From: a bacterium
Lineage (GTDB): Bacteria > Patescibacteriota > Minisyncoccia > Minisyncoccales > Minisyncoccaceae
Reading direction: 5' to 3'
DNA: 64,000 nt
Assembly (NCBI GenBank): GCA_023228085.1
Contig: JALOBW010000002.1
Coordinates: 62,001-126,000, forward strand
Below the pieces are notes generated by a model. It did no database searches. It was not told the origin of the DNA and saw nothing but the letters and a program-made list of their open reading frames with translations. Below, in pieces: positions 55,600 to 64,000 of the stretch (position 1 is the first letter of the stretch; the number at the start of each line of letters is the position of its first letter). Made by a program: the position numbers and the translations under genes.

Positions 55600-57360
55600 A
55601 TGAACGATATAGAAACAATTAGACATTCGCTTGCGCATATATTAGCTGCAGCTATTAAAGAATTATATGGAGAGGTAAAATTAGGAGTTGGTCCTGCTAT
55701 TGAAAATGGATTTTATTATGATTTTGATTTTGGCGATTCTCAAATAGTTTTGGATGATTTGCCAAAAATTGAAAAGAAAATGAAAGAGATAATAAAAAGA
55801 AATATCTCTTTTGAAAAAATTGATTTACCAAAAGATGAAGCTAAAAAAGTTTTTGGTAGCGAGAACTATAAATTAGAATTGATAGAAGAGTTAAATGATG
55901 GTGAAATTACAGCATATAAAACTGGAGAATTTGTTGATTTATGCAAAGGACCTCACATTAATAATACTTCCGAGATAAATGTGGATGGGTTTACAATAAA
56001 TAGAATGTCTGGTGCTTACTGGAAAGGAAGTGAGAAAAATAAAATGTTAACCAGAATTTATGGAGTCGCCTTTGCCAACAAAGAAGAATTGGAAAAATAT
56101 CTTGAGATGATGAAAGAAGCAGAAAAGAGAGACCATAGAAAACTTGGTCGTGAATTGGACTTGTTCCACACCGAAGAGGAGGTAGGTATTGGGCTTGTAC
56201 TTTGGCATCCAAAGGGTGGTATTCTATGGAGAGTAATTGAAGATTTTTGGTATAAAAAGCACTTAGAGAATGGCTATGATCTTGTGAGAACTCCACATAT
56301 TGGAAATAGAAAATTATGGGAGAGGTCAGGACATTGGGGGTTTTATTCTGATAGTATGTATCCTCCACTAGAAGTTGGGCAATCTTTGGAAGAGTTAAAG
56401 AATAAGGATGAAGTAAAGGACTCGGAGCAATTCTTACTAAAACCAATGAACTGTCCATTCCATGTTGCGATATATAACAGTTCTCCTAGATCTTATAGAG
56501 GTTTACCAATGCGATGGGCAGAAACCGGAACTGTTTATAGGTTTGAAAAAAAAGGCGAACTTTCTGGACTAACAAGAGTGAGAGGTTTTACTCAAGATGA
56601 TGCTCATATTATTTGTAGAAAGGATCAAGTAGAGGATGAGTTAAAAAGTGTGATTGATTTTATATTATTTATTTATCAATCGTTTGGTTTTGATCCTAGC
56701 TCAGTAAATGTTTATTTGTCATTAAGAGATCCTAATAACAAGGAGAAGTATGCTGGAAATGATGAAGGTTGGGATTTTACAGAATCGGTACTTAGGAAGG
56801 TTGCCACTGAAAAAAATCTTAACTTTAAAGAAGAAGAAGGTGAAGCGGCATTCTATGGACCTAAGTTAGACTTTAAAATAAAAGATGTTTTGGGTAGAGA
56901 ATGGCAGTGTTCTACTCTGCAGTTTGATTTTAATCTGCCAGAAAGGTTTGATATGAAATTTACAAATGACAAAGGAGAAAAAGAGCAACCATATATGCTT
57001 CACCGTGCTTTGTTTGGGTCGTTTGAAAGGTTTATTGGGCTTTTGATTGAGCACTATGCGGGAGCTTTTCCATTTTGGTTGTCCCCTACTCAAATCAGAG
57101 TTATTCCTGTTGGTGAAAATCAAATAGAGTATGCAAAAGAAGTGGCTGAAAAAATAAAATCTTTCCGATTAGATATTGATATGGATAGTCAGACTATCGG
57201 AAAGAAAATAAGAGAAGCCGAAATGCAAAAAATACCTTATATATTGGTTGTGGGAGAAAAAGAAAAAGCAAACGGAACTGTTAGTGTTAGAAAACGAGGA
57301 CAGCAAGAATTAGGAGAAATGACAATAGAAAAATTAATTGAACAAGAAAAACTAGCATAA
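55600..57360 (+). CDS. thrS: Threonyl-tRNA synthetase without TGS domain
   Basis: A 586-residue class II synthetase. It begins directly with the editing domain (IRHSLAHILAAAIKELYG, with the HxxxH at about residues 7-11) and lacks the ~60-residue N-terminal TGS domain of standard ThrS. The catalytic core has motif 2 MRWAETGTVYRFE, zinc ligands in MNCPFHV, and motif 3 GSFERFIGLLIEHY; the C-terminal anticodon domain starts near PTQIRVIPVGENQ. It charges tRNA-Thr. Confidence 0.95.
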   Translation: MNDIETIRHSLAHILAAAIKELYGEVKLGVGPAIENGFYYDFDFGDSQIVLDDLPKIEKKMKEIIKRNISFEKIDLPKDEAKKVFGSENYKLELIEELNDGEITAYKTGEFVDLCKGPHINNTSEINVDGFTINRMSGAYWKGSEKNKMLTRIYGVAFANKEELEKYLEMMKEAEKRDHRKLGRELDLFHTEEEVGIGLVLWHPKGGILWRVIEDFWYKKHLENGYDLVRTPHIGNRKLWERSGHWGFYSDSMYPPLEVGQSLEELKNKDEVKDSEQFLLKPMNCPFHVAIYNSSPRSYRGLPMRWAETGTVYRFEKKGELSGLTRVRGFTQDDAHIICRKDQVEDELKSVIDFILFIYQSFGFDPSSVNVYLSLRDPNNKEKYAGNDEGWDFTESVLRKVATEKNLNFKEEEGEAAFYGPKLDFKIKDVLGREWQCSTLQFDFNLPERFDMKFTNDKGEKEQPYMLHRALFGSFERFIGLLIEHYAGAFPFWLSPTQIRVIPVGENQIEYAKEVAEKIKSFRLDIDMDSQTIGKKIREAEMQKIPYILVVGEKEKANGTVSVRKRGQQELGEMTIEKLIEQEKLA

Positions 57361-57366
57361 TTTAAA

Positions 57367-58554
57367 ATGCCGAAAAAAACAGTAATATTAACATTCGTTG
57401 TATTTATAGTAGGATTAATCACAATTGCAAATATTGGCTTTATTTCGGATACGCTATTTTTACCAGATCGTCCCTTATATTTCTTCAAAGAATGGACAAG
57501 AAACTATAGCATAATATTAACAAATGACGAGAGTGCCCGAATGGAAAATAGATTAAAATTTAGTCTGGAAAAAATTACTGAATTAAGAAAAGTTTCTCAA
57601 GAAAAAAGAGATATTAAGGGTTCGCTTGCTAATTATTTGTCCGAAGTAGAAAAACTAAGATTGGCTTCAGAGTCCTTGAGGGGTATAAATAACGAAAAAC
57701 TTTCGCAAAAAATAGTAAGTGAAGCTTTTTTTGAAAGGGCTGTTCTATCGGAAGTATTAGATACAAATAAACTTGATAGAAAAAACTATGCCCTCGTAAA
57801 TAGTTTTGAAAATTTTATGTTGAGTGCTTCTTATATTGGAAATGATGATTCTGTTTTTTTGGCTATTAAAAAATATGTAAATAATATTGAGGGCGACGAT
57901 AATAAGATTAAAGAATTGGATAATATATCGGCATATTTCTCGGGAGAAAATTTTCGTAAAAAAATATTTATAGCTGAGATGGATATCGTAAAACAACGAA
58001 TGACTCTTCCCTTTGATAACGAATCTACACAAAATTATTTTAATAATAAAATAGCAGAATTACAAAAAAGTGATTTTTACACAAATTGGTTAATCTCTAT
58101 AGATGAAAAAAGGCAAAAAGAATTGACCGATAAAATAGTAAAAGGCGAATGGATGGATGAAGTATTTGAAAATGCACTTGGAGAAGAGATTGAGCCACTA
58201 GAGTTTTTTAGAAATAAGTTAGCAGAAACGAGTATAGAAAAACTTGACTCTAAAATAGATAATCTTGATGTTTATGAGGAAACGAGAGAAGCATTAAAAC
58301 AGGCTAAAAATGAATTAATCACTTCAATATATGGGGACATTGAGATAAGCCAAGTCATGGGAACATTGCATGAAGAACAAATAGATATTGATTCACAAAA
58401 ACTTAGCCCTGCTAGTGCTTATTGTATAAGAATGGGATACAAAATAGAGCAAAGAACTAGTGAAGATGATATTATTTATAATGCTTGTGTGAGTGATGAT
58501 GGACAAGAGTGTGAGGACTTGGCATTTTACAAGAAAGAATGCGAAATAAAATAA
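57367..58554 (+). CDS. DUF5667-like and DUF333-like domain protein, 395 aa
   Basis: Residues 5-28 are a membrane anchor. LPDRPLYFFKEWTRNYSIIL (about 32-51) followed by an ARMENRLKFSLEKITELRK helix is the DUF5667 pattern of exported helical proteins common in candidate phyla. The last ~50 residues (SPASAYCIRMGYKIEQR ... CVSDDGQECEDLAFYKKEC) match the Cys-rich DUF333 domain of exported putative hemolysins. The protein probably lies outside the membrane. It begins six bases after thrS. Confidence 0.68.
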   Translation: MPKKTVILTFVVFIVGLITIANIGFISDTLFLPDRPLYFFKEWTRNYSIILTNDESARMENRLKFSLEKITELRKVSQEKRDIKGSLANYLSEVEKLRLASESLRGINNEKLSQKIVSEAFFERAVLSEVLDTNKLDRKNYALVNSFENFMLSASYIGNDDSVFLAIKKYVNNIEGDDNKIKELDNISAYFSGENFRKKIFIAEMDIVKQRMTLPFDNESTQNYFNNKIAELQKSDFYTNWLISIDEKRQKELTDKIVKGEWMDEVFENALGEEIEPLEFFRNKLAETSIEKLDSKIDNLDVYEETREALKQAKNELITSIYGDIEISQVMGTLHEEQIDIDSQKLSPASAYCIRMGYKIEQRTSEDDIIYNACVSDDGQECEDLAFYKKECEIK

Positions 58555-58585
58555 GATATGATTCGTGTAAAATTTAGATATGTTT

Positions 58586-58700
58586 GCAATTCTTTTTTGA
58601 TATATCCTTCTTCTCCGACATAAATTCTTTGGTAAGAATTTAACTGTTTGGTTCCAGTCGAACCAAAAGGCGGAGAAAAAGAAATATCAAAATGAATTGC
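58586..58700. repeat. 115-bp structured repeat, copy 2
   Basis: Differs from copy 1 (54976-55090) at one base (GGTAAG for GCTAAG). Downstream identity continues another 16 bases through GTATGAAATTTTAA. Confidence 0.8.
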
Positions 58701-58739
58701 CTGTATGAAATTTTAACGTGTCCAGAGAGGAGAAAAAGA

Positions 58740-59010
58740 AAAGGGGTTAATAATTAGTAAAACCTTAGGGATTAGTAATTAGTAATCAGTAATTAGTACT
58801 TTGTAGCTTTCTTCTAGAAAGCTTAAATACATCTTTATAGATTCCCTTCGGTTGGTTTCTGGTGAAACCCCCTCAGGGCGGGACTCGCCGCCTGTCGCGG
58901 CTGCGTCATTAATTTCTTTGAGATTCCCGCCTTCGCGGGAATGACAAATAAAAAGAAATTAATCACCTTCGTCCGCCTGCGGCGAGACAAGCGGGAATGA
59001 CAAAAAGGGT
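58740..59010. repeat. Interspersed repeats before miaB
   Basis: AGTAATTAGTAATCAGTA, TAGTACTTTGTAGCTTTC, CCCCTCAGGGCGGGACTCGC and TTCCCGCCTTCGCGGGAA (about 58923-58940), then a variant hairpin to 59000. Confidence 0.65.
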
Positions 59011-59026
59011 GTGGGAAGGACAAAAT

Positions 59027-60328
59027 ATGAAGAAATATTTTATTATTACTTTTGGATGTCAAATGAATGAGTCTGATTCACAAAGGATGGCATCTTTGTT
59101 TGAGTTAATGGGCTTAAAAGAGTCGGCTTTAATAGAAGAGGCGGATTTGATAATTGTTAATATGTGTTCGGTTAGACAAAGTGCTGTAGATAGAATATTG
59201 GGACTAGCCAATAAATTTAGGGAATTAAAGAAAAAGAAAAGGACATTAAAAACAATACTCACTGGATGCGTACTTGAGCTGGACAAAAAAAAATTTGTTA
59301 AGATATTTGATTTTTTGTTAAATAAAGATGATATGGAGGTGTGGCCAGAAATTTTGACTGGAGAAGATGTAATAAAAAGAAAGAGAGATTATTTAAGAAT
59401 AATTCCAAAACGTTCAAGTACTTTCCAGGGATTTGTTCCAATTTCTAATGGGTGTGACAATTTCTGTACTTACTGTGCCGTTCCCTATACTAGGGGGCGA
59501 TTAAGATCACGCAAACACACAGACATACTAAAAGAAGTAAAGGTATTGGTTAAAGATGAGTATAAAGAAATTTGGCTGTTGGGTGAGAATGTTAATAGTT
59601 ATCTATCCCCTATTAATAACGAAGTAAATTTTGCTAAACTAATAAAAATGATTGATCAGATTCCGGGTGATTTTTGGCTACGTTTTACTAGTCCTCATCC
59701 AAAAGACTTTTCGGATGAGTTAATAGAGGTATTAGCAAAGTCAACAAAATTTGCTCCATACATAAATTTACCTGCACAGTCGGGCGATGATATAATTTTG
59801 CGAAAAATGAATAGACCATATACCGCAAAACAGTATTTAGAATTGGTTAAAAAAATAAAAAAATCTTTTAAAGAAAATAGAAAAGGATTAGATAAAAATG
59901 TTGCTATTTCAACGGATATAATAGTTGGTTTTCCGACTGAAACAGAGGAACAGTTTAAAAATACCTACAAGCTATTTAAGTCTGCAAAATTTGATATGGC
60001 TTTTATTGCTCAGTATTCTCCACGTCCACAATCGCACTCATACAAAAATATGAGAGATGATGTGTTGAAAAAAGAAAAAAAAGAGCGACACAAAAGATTA
60101 ACCGAACTATTATGTTCTATTGGTGAAAAGAATAATGAGATATTTGAGGGTAGAATTATTCCTGTATTGGTTTTTGAAAAATACAAAGGCTATTATTTGG
60201 GAAGAAACAGACAAAACAAAGCTGTGAAGATTTTGTCAAAAGAAGAAAACTTGGTTGGAAAAATTATTAACGTTAAAGTAAACAGAGTCTTACCTTTAAC
60301 GCTAGAAGCTGAATATTATGGAGAATAA
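59027..60328 (+). CDS. miaB: tRNA-2-methylthio-N6-isopentenyladenosine synthase-like methylthiotransferase
   Basis: A 433-residue enzyme when started at ATG 59027 (GGAAGGA eight bases upstream); the longer frame from 58997 lies in repeat sequence. Radical SAM methylthiotransferase: N-terminal UPF0004 domain with FGCQMNESDSQ and MCSVR, radical SAM CDNFCTYCAVPY (CX3CX2C), and a C-terminal TRAM domain (INVKVNRVLPLTLEA). It thiomethylates i6A37 in tRNAs; the product of the next gene, miaA, makes the i6A substrate. Confidence 0.93.
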   Translation: MKKYFIITFGCQMNESDSQRMASLFELMGLKESALIEEADLIIVNMCSVRQSAVDRILGLANKFRELKKKKRTLKTILTGCVLELDKKKFVKIFDFLLNKDDMEVWPEILTGEDVIKRKRDYLRIIPKRSSTFQGFVPISNGCDNFCTYCAVPYTRGRLRSRKHTDILKEVKVLVKDEYKEIWLLGENVNSYLSPINNEVNFAKLIKMIDQIPGDFWLRFTSPHPKDFSDELIEVLAKSTKFAPYINLPAQSGDDIILRKMNRPYTAKQYLELVKKIKKSFKENRKGLDKNVAISTDIIVGFPTETEEQFKNTYKLFKSAKFDMAFIAQYSPRPQSHSYKNMRDDVLKKEKKERHKRLTELLCSIGEKNNEIFEGRIIPVLVFEKYKGYYLGRNRQNKAVKILSKEENLVGKIINVKVNRVLPLTLEAEYYGE

Positions 60329-61238
60329 ATTACAAAAACTAATTGTAATATTGGGACCTACGGCATCTGGAAAGACAGATCTTGCTATTTGGCTTGCTAA
60401 TAAATTTGATGGAGAAATAGTTTCGGCTGATTCACGATTGGTATATAAGGAAATGAACATTGGAACTGCAAAACCGATTAATGAAAGCAAGACAGGGTAT
60501 GTTTCGGGTGGAATTGAGCACCATATGATTAATGTATCTTCTCTTAAGAGTGTCTATAATGTCGCAACTTATAAAGAAAGAGCTATTAAGGAAATAAAAA
60601 AAATAAATAAAAAACGAAAGGTTGCTTTTCTTGTTGGAGGAACGGGATTATATATAGATGCCATTATTAAAAATATTGATTTTCCTGGAATAAAGTCTGA
60701 TGAAAAAATAAGGAAAATTTTAGAAAAAAAAAGTTTAGAAGAGCTAATTAAACAGTATAAAAAACTTGACCCGCTTGGAGCAGAAAAGATTGATTGTAAA
60801 AACAAAAGAAGACTTATTAGAGCCATTGAGGTTTGCAAGTTGACTAAAAGCTCATTCTGGGAAAATAGACGTCTAGCAGAGCCTATTTTTGACTGTTTGG
60901 TGATAGGTATAAGTGTAAAAAAGGATCTTTTACTAGCGAGAATCAAAAAACGAGTAAGAAAAATGATAAAAACTGGACTAGGGGACGAAGCATTTAAAAT
61001 TATAAAAAAATATGGGAATATCCCTCCTTTGGAAACAATTGGCTATCAAGAATGGAAAGGTTTTGATAATAGAAAAATAGCAAAAAAAGAACTAAACGAA
61101 ATAGAAGATAAAATTATTTTGAATACTAATAAATTTGCAAAAAGGCAAATTACTTGGTTTAAAAGAGATGCTAATATTAAATGGATAGAAACTAAAAAAG
61201 AAGCGGAAAAATTAGTAAAGAATTTTTTGGGAAAATAA
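60318..61238 (+). CDS. miaA: tRNA dimethylallyltransferase
   Basis: A 306-residue P-loop enzyme: GPTASGKTDLAIWLA (about 13-27), SADSRLVYKEMNIGTAKP (about 36-53) and FLVGGTGLYIDAI (about 99-111). It adds an isopentenyl group to A37 of tRNAs that read UNN codons. It overlaps miaB by 11 bases, so both steps of ms2i6A37 formation are co-translated. Confidence 0.95.
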   Translation: MENKLQKLIVILGPTASGKTDLAIWLANKFDGEIVSADSRLVYKEMNIGTAKPINESKTGYVSGGIEHHMINVSSLKSVYNVATYKERAIKEIKKINKKRKVAFLVGGTGLYIDAIIKNIDFPGIKSDEKIRKILEKKSLEELIKQYKKLDPLGAEKIDCKNKRRLIRAIEVCKLTKSSFWENRRLAEPIFDCLVIGISVKKDLLLARIKKRVRKMIKTGLGDEAFKIIKKYGNIPPLETIGYQEWKGFDNRKIAKKELNEIEDKIILNTNKFAKRQITWFKRDANIKWIETKKEAEKLVKNFLGK

Positions 61239-61462
61239 AAAAGAGCGTAAGGCTCTTTTTTTTAGGGATTAGTAATTCGTAATTCGTCGAACCGACGCCT
61301 TCGGTTCGCCGAAGCGAACCTTTGGGGATAATTCGCTAAAGGTTTGCGAAGGCGACCTACGCCAATTTTCCACCTTCGCTAAAGCTATGGTGGACGAAGA
61401 CGGCGAGACAGGAGGGAATGACAAATAAGGGGCTCGGGAATGACAAACGTATTACTTTTAGT
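61239..61462. repeat. Intergenic repeat and hairpins
   Basis: Contains a short AAAAGAGCGTAAGGCTCTTTTT terminator for miaA (61229-61262) and a divergent member of the interspersed repeat family with several GGTTCGCC/GGCGAACC-type short hairpins. Confidence 0.55.
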
Positions 61463-62959
61463 TTATGGGGTTGTGAACCTTATGACCACTATTCCTGATC
61501 CCCCAGCTCCTGCACTGGTTGGAGTTGTACTTCCTGTTCCTCCCGCTCGTGAGCTTCCTCCTCCACCACCTCCAGTATTTGCTGTCCCAGATACTCCATT
61601 TGTATTGTTTCCTCCTCCGGCACCACCGCCGCCACTTCCCCCAGCTCCAGCAGAACATCTGTAGTTGTTATAATAATCAGACCCTCCTCCGCCACCTCCA
61701 GCATACATTATAGAAGAGCCTGTTATAGAATTAGCTAATCCATTTCCTCCTTTTCCAGAAACTCCACCGACTGATGTGGCTCCATTTCCTCCGACTCCTC
61801 CGGCACCACCGCCGCCACCTCCAGAAAACGTTGGAATATCATATCCGTTTCCACCATTGTTTCCTTGATCTATTGTTTTTTGTCCACCAGGATAAGTTGC
61901 AGGTGAGGCTGGTCCTCCTCCGGCACCACCGCCGCCACTTCCTCCAGAATTTCCAGAATTTGTAGAATTTCCTTTTCCCCCACCGCCACCGCCTATTGCC
62001 TCAATAGTTCCGAAAACGGAATTATCTCCATTGTTTCCATTTTTAGCTGTTCCCGTTCCTCCTGTACCACCTTTTCCTACGGTAATGTTTATGTTTCCAT
62101 TTACGGAAGATTTTGTTCCTCCGTAATTAGTTAATAATCCTCCAGCACCACCGCCGCCTGATGATCCACCATTTAGTCCAAAGCCGCCAGACCCTCCTCC
62201 GGCAACAACTAAATATTCAACTTGATTAACTTCTGTCGGTACGGTCCAAGTAGTTGAAGTGGTAGTTGAACCAGTAAGAGTATAAACATTGACTGTATCA
62301 GTGCCTACTGTGTATTCGTTGCAGTCTAGTCCTGTCACATCAATACAGGTACTTGTTTGTCTACTAGCACTGCAAGTAGTATCTATTCCGTTTTCTCTAC
62401 ATACCCAATTGGAAGTACTGCCTACAGCTGGAAATGATGGAACAGAGACTATCGTCCCCACAGAACAGAAAGTGTTAGTCCCGAATCCAGATGAAGTAGC
62501 ATAAAATGTCTTATTTGCTGTTCCACAAACAGGATTGGTGGCATTAACAAGATAACGATTAATTGATGAGTTAAAGCTATAAGTAGAAGAATCGGACATA
62601 CTAGCTAAAATAGTAAAGTCATCTGCAGAGACTCTGTTGTAGGTATAGTAATTCCCTGAGACAGGATCTTTGGGAATAGCAATCCCTTGAGTTGATAATC
62701 TCCCTTGAATACCAGCACAGTTTTCGGAACTATTTGTTGAGCCCAGCTTACAATTAGAATTCGTTTCGCTTGGAAGTACTCCATCTTGAGTTTTGATAAT
62801 AGTGATTGCGTTAACTAATTGGTTAATGTCTGCCTTACGCCTGGCATCGTTTGCACTATTTGTTGCACTAGTCATAGATACGATAATAACACCAGCAAGG
62901 ATGCCGATGATAGCGATGACGACTAAAAGTTCTATTAGGGTAAAGGATTTTATTTCCAT
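61463..62959 (-). CDS. Type IV prepilin-like protein with glycine-rich C-terminal domain
   Basis: A 498-residue protein. KSFTLIELLVVIAIIGILAG (about 4-23) is a type IV prepilin signal and N-terminal helix with cleavage before Phe and Glu5. A pilin-like part to about residue 165 (NDARRKADINQLVNAI, VSGNYYTYN) follows. After a WTVPTEVNQVEYLVVAGGG strand the last 230 residues are a glycine-rich domain with repeated GGGGGAGG, often seen in exported adhesion proteins. Cells could use it as a pilus-tip or surface adhesin. Antisense Pro/Leu-rich frames in this region are shadows. Confidence 0.88.
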   Translation of the reverse strand: MEIKSFTLIELLVVIAIIGILAGVIIVSMTSATNSANDARRKADINQLVNAITIIKTQDGVLPSETNSNCKLGSTNSSENCAGIQGRLSTQGIAIPKDPVSGNYYTYNRVSADDFTILASMSDSSTYSFNSSINRYLVNATNPVCGTANKTFYATSSGFGTNTFCSVGTIVSVPSFPAVGSTSNWVCRENGIDTTCSASRQTSTCIDVTGLDCNEYTVGTDTVNVYTLTGSTTTSTTWTVPTEVNQVEYLVVAGGGSGGFGLNGGSSGGGGAGGLLTNYGGTKSSVNGNINITVGKGGTGGTGTAKNGNNGDNSVFGTIEAIGGGGGGKGNSTNSGNSGGSGGGGAGGGPASPATYPGGQKTIDQGNNGGNGYDIPTFSGGGGGGAGGVGGNGATSVGGVSGKGGNGLANSITGSSIMYAGGGGGGSDYYNNYRCSAGAGGSGGGGAGGGNNTNGVSGTANTGGGGGGSSRAGGTGSTTPTSAGAGGSGIVVIRFTTP

Positions 62960-63015
62960 TAAAATATATTTTATCAGAAAAAAGCAAATAGTAAAAAATG
63001 AAAAATCTGTCTAAC

Positions 63016-64000
63016 TTAAGCTTCTAAAAGTTTTTTTAGTATTTCTGCTGCTTTCTGAGGATTTGCTTTTCCTTTTGAGGCAGCCATTGTTTGACCAATT
63101 AAAAATGCGAAACTATTTTGTTTTCCTGCTTTATAGTCTGTGACTGGTTTGGGATTATTTGTTAAAACTTGGCTAATTATTTTTTCTAGCTCGGAATCAT
63201 CGGTAATCGGCATTAGTCCTTCATCAGAAATTATTTGTGATGGGTCTTTATTTTGTTCATACATTTTTAACAAGACGATTTTCGCAATCTTACTGGTAAT
63301 CTTTTCATCGGCGATTAAATATATAAATTCACCAAAATTTTCGGGTGTAATTTTACTATTAAGAAACGAAAAAACTTCTTCAATTCCTTTTAATTCGGGA
63401 TCGTTTTTTAAGATTGACTGAAGATCTGTGACAATATAATTTGCACAAAGCTTTATCATATCAAAATATTTTCCTGGATCAATATCATCTGTTTTTTTTG
63501 CCTCTTTGTACCATGCGAGTAATTCTGATACAGCTTTTTCAAAAAAAACTCCAACTTCTTTTTCTCTTACAAAAAACTCTATTGTCTTTTGATCTAGATT
63601 GTACTCTTTTCTAAATCTATCACGTTTTTGGTTTGGTAATTCGGGTAAGGAGCATTTTATTTTCTCAATCCTTTCTTGCGTAATAGTTAGTGGTGGAAGA
63701 TCTGGTTCTGGGAAATATCTATATTCATGCGCATCTTCTTTGTTTCTTTGGCTAAAGGTAGCTTCTTTGTTATCGTCCCATCCCCTAGTTTCTTGAATGA
63801 TTTTTTCGCCGTTTCTTAATGCTTCTGACTGTCTTTTTGTTTCGTATTCAATGGATTTTTCTACTGTTTTGAATGAGTTAAGGTTTTTTATTTCAACTTT
63901 TGTTCCTAGTTCTTCGTCATCTTCGGTATTAATTGAGATATTTACCTCACATCTCATTTGTCCCTTTTCCATGTCGGCATTAGAGACATCAAGATATTTT
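63016..64000 (-). CDS. gatB: Asp/Glu-tRNA amidotransferase subunit B, C-terminal part (runs off window)
   Basis: The frame stays open to the window edge and gives 328 residues of GatB: MRCEVNISINTE, TKVEIKNLNSFKTVEKSIEYE, HEYRYFPEPDLPPL and the C-terminal tail domain (QNSFAFLIGQTMAASKGKANP). GatB phosphorylates the misacylated Glu-tRNA(Gln) or Asp-tRNA(Asn) before amidation by GatA. The start lies beyond 64000; the ATG at 63972 is internal. Confidence 0.93.
   Translation of the reverse strand, partial: KYLDVSNADMEKGQMRCEVNISINTEDDEELGTKVEIKNLNSFKTVEKSIEYETKRQSEALRNGEKIIQETRGWDDNKEATFSQRNKEDAHEYRYFPEPDLPPLTITQERIEKIKCSLPELPNQKRDRFRKEYNLDQKTIEFFVREKEVGVFFEKAVSELLAWYKEAKKTDDIDPGKYFDMIKLCANYIVTDLQSILKNDPELKGIEEVFSFLNSKITPENFGEFIYLIADEKITSKIAKIVLLKMYEQNKDPSQIISDEGLMPITDDSELEKIISQVLTNNPKPVTDYKAGKQNSFAFLIGQTMAASKGKANPQKAAEILKKLLEA

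Noticed and set aside
61440..62504. Pro/Leu-rich plus-strand frames
   Set aside because: They are shadows of the glycine-rich domain of the prepilin-like gene on the opposite strand.
1..64000. CRISPR array
   Set aside because: Repeats found are irregularly spaced and not separated by constant-length spacers; no cas genes.

Overview
The window looks like a chromosomal segment of a Candidate Phyla Radiation bacterium (Patescibacteria, Parcubacteria/Paceibacteria-like). The evidence is inferred from the sequence: low GC, small reduced versions of housekeeping genes (a ThrS that lacks its TGS domain, a bS16 with a long acidic tail), standard code with UGA as stop, and many short genes of unknown function that each have their own promoter and terminator. 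No taxonomic marker such as 16S rRNA is present.

Layout. 1-8.2 kb: cellular genes on the minus strand (partial aldehyde dehydrogenase, DEDDh exonuclease, large hybrid-sensor histidine kinase, methyltransferase, DNA polymerase IV, secreted beta-propeller protein). 8.4-26.4 kb: a variable region of small, mostly minus-strand, single-gene transcription units, with paralogous pairs (9.2/9.8 kb, 10.2/11.9 kb zinc ribbons, 16.6/22.1 kb), hidden microproteins, and several promoter-terminator units that encode no protein. 26.4-27.8 kb: a two-gene RiPP-like operon (35-residue precursor plus PqqD-domain radical SAM enzyme). 28.05-44.4 kb: a putative integrative element bounded by a 15-bp direct repeat of the tRNA-Trp 3' end. 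It carries a LexA-like repressor in one operon with a type II Thoeris-like module (TIR, TM-macro, TIR), phage-type ParB-methyltransferase and terminase genes, a large serine recombinase and a type III restriction-modification system. 44.4-64 kb: a housekeeping block (tRNA-Trp, bL33, tRNA-Thr, tRNA-Tyr, trmD, KH protein, rpsP, rnc, nusB, rpmF, rnhB, dnaE, thrS, miaB, miaA, prepilin, gatB) separated by interspersed hairpin repeats.

How the parts fit. The housekeeping block serves translation, tRNA modification and replication. The element combines mobility (recombinase, terminase remnants) with two kinds of defence (Thoeris-like signalling and type III R-M). The small-gene region and the 49.4-50.6 kb intergenic region contain what I consider the least described biology here: families of short structured RNAs with sigma70-like promoters spaced 16-18 bp, a 5' hairpin and an intrinsic terminator; a duplicated ~150-nt structured RNA (13.8 and 44.2 kb); leaderless genes with ATG six or seven bases after the -10 box; and terminators built over stop codons. 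These calls come from reading the sequence by eye; no database search or folding program was run.
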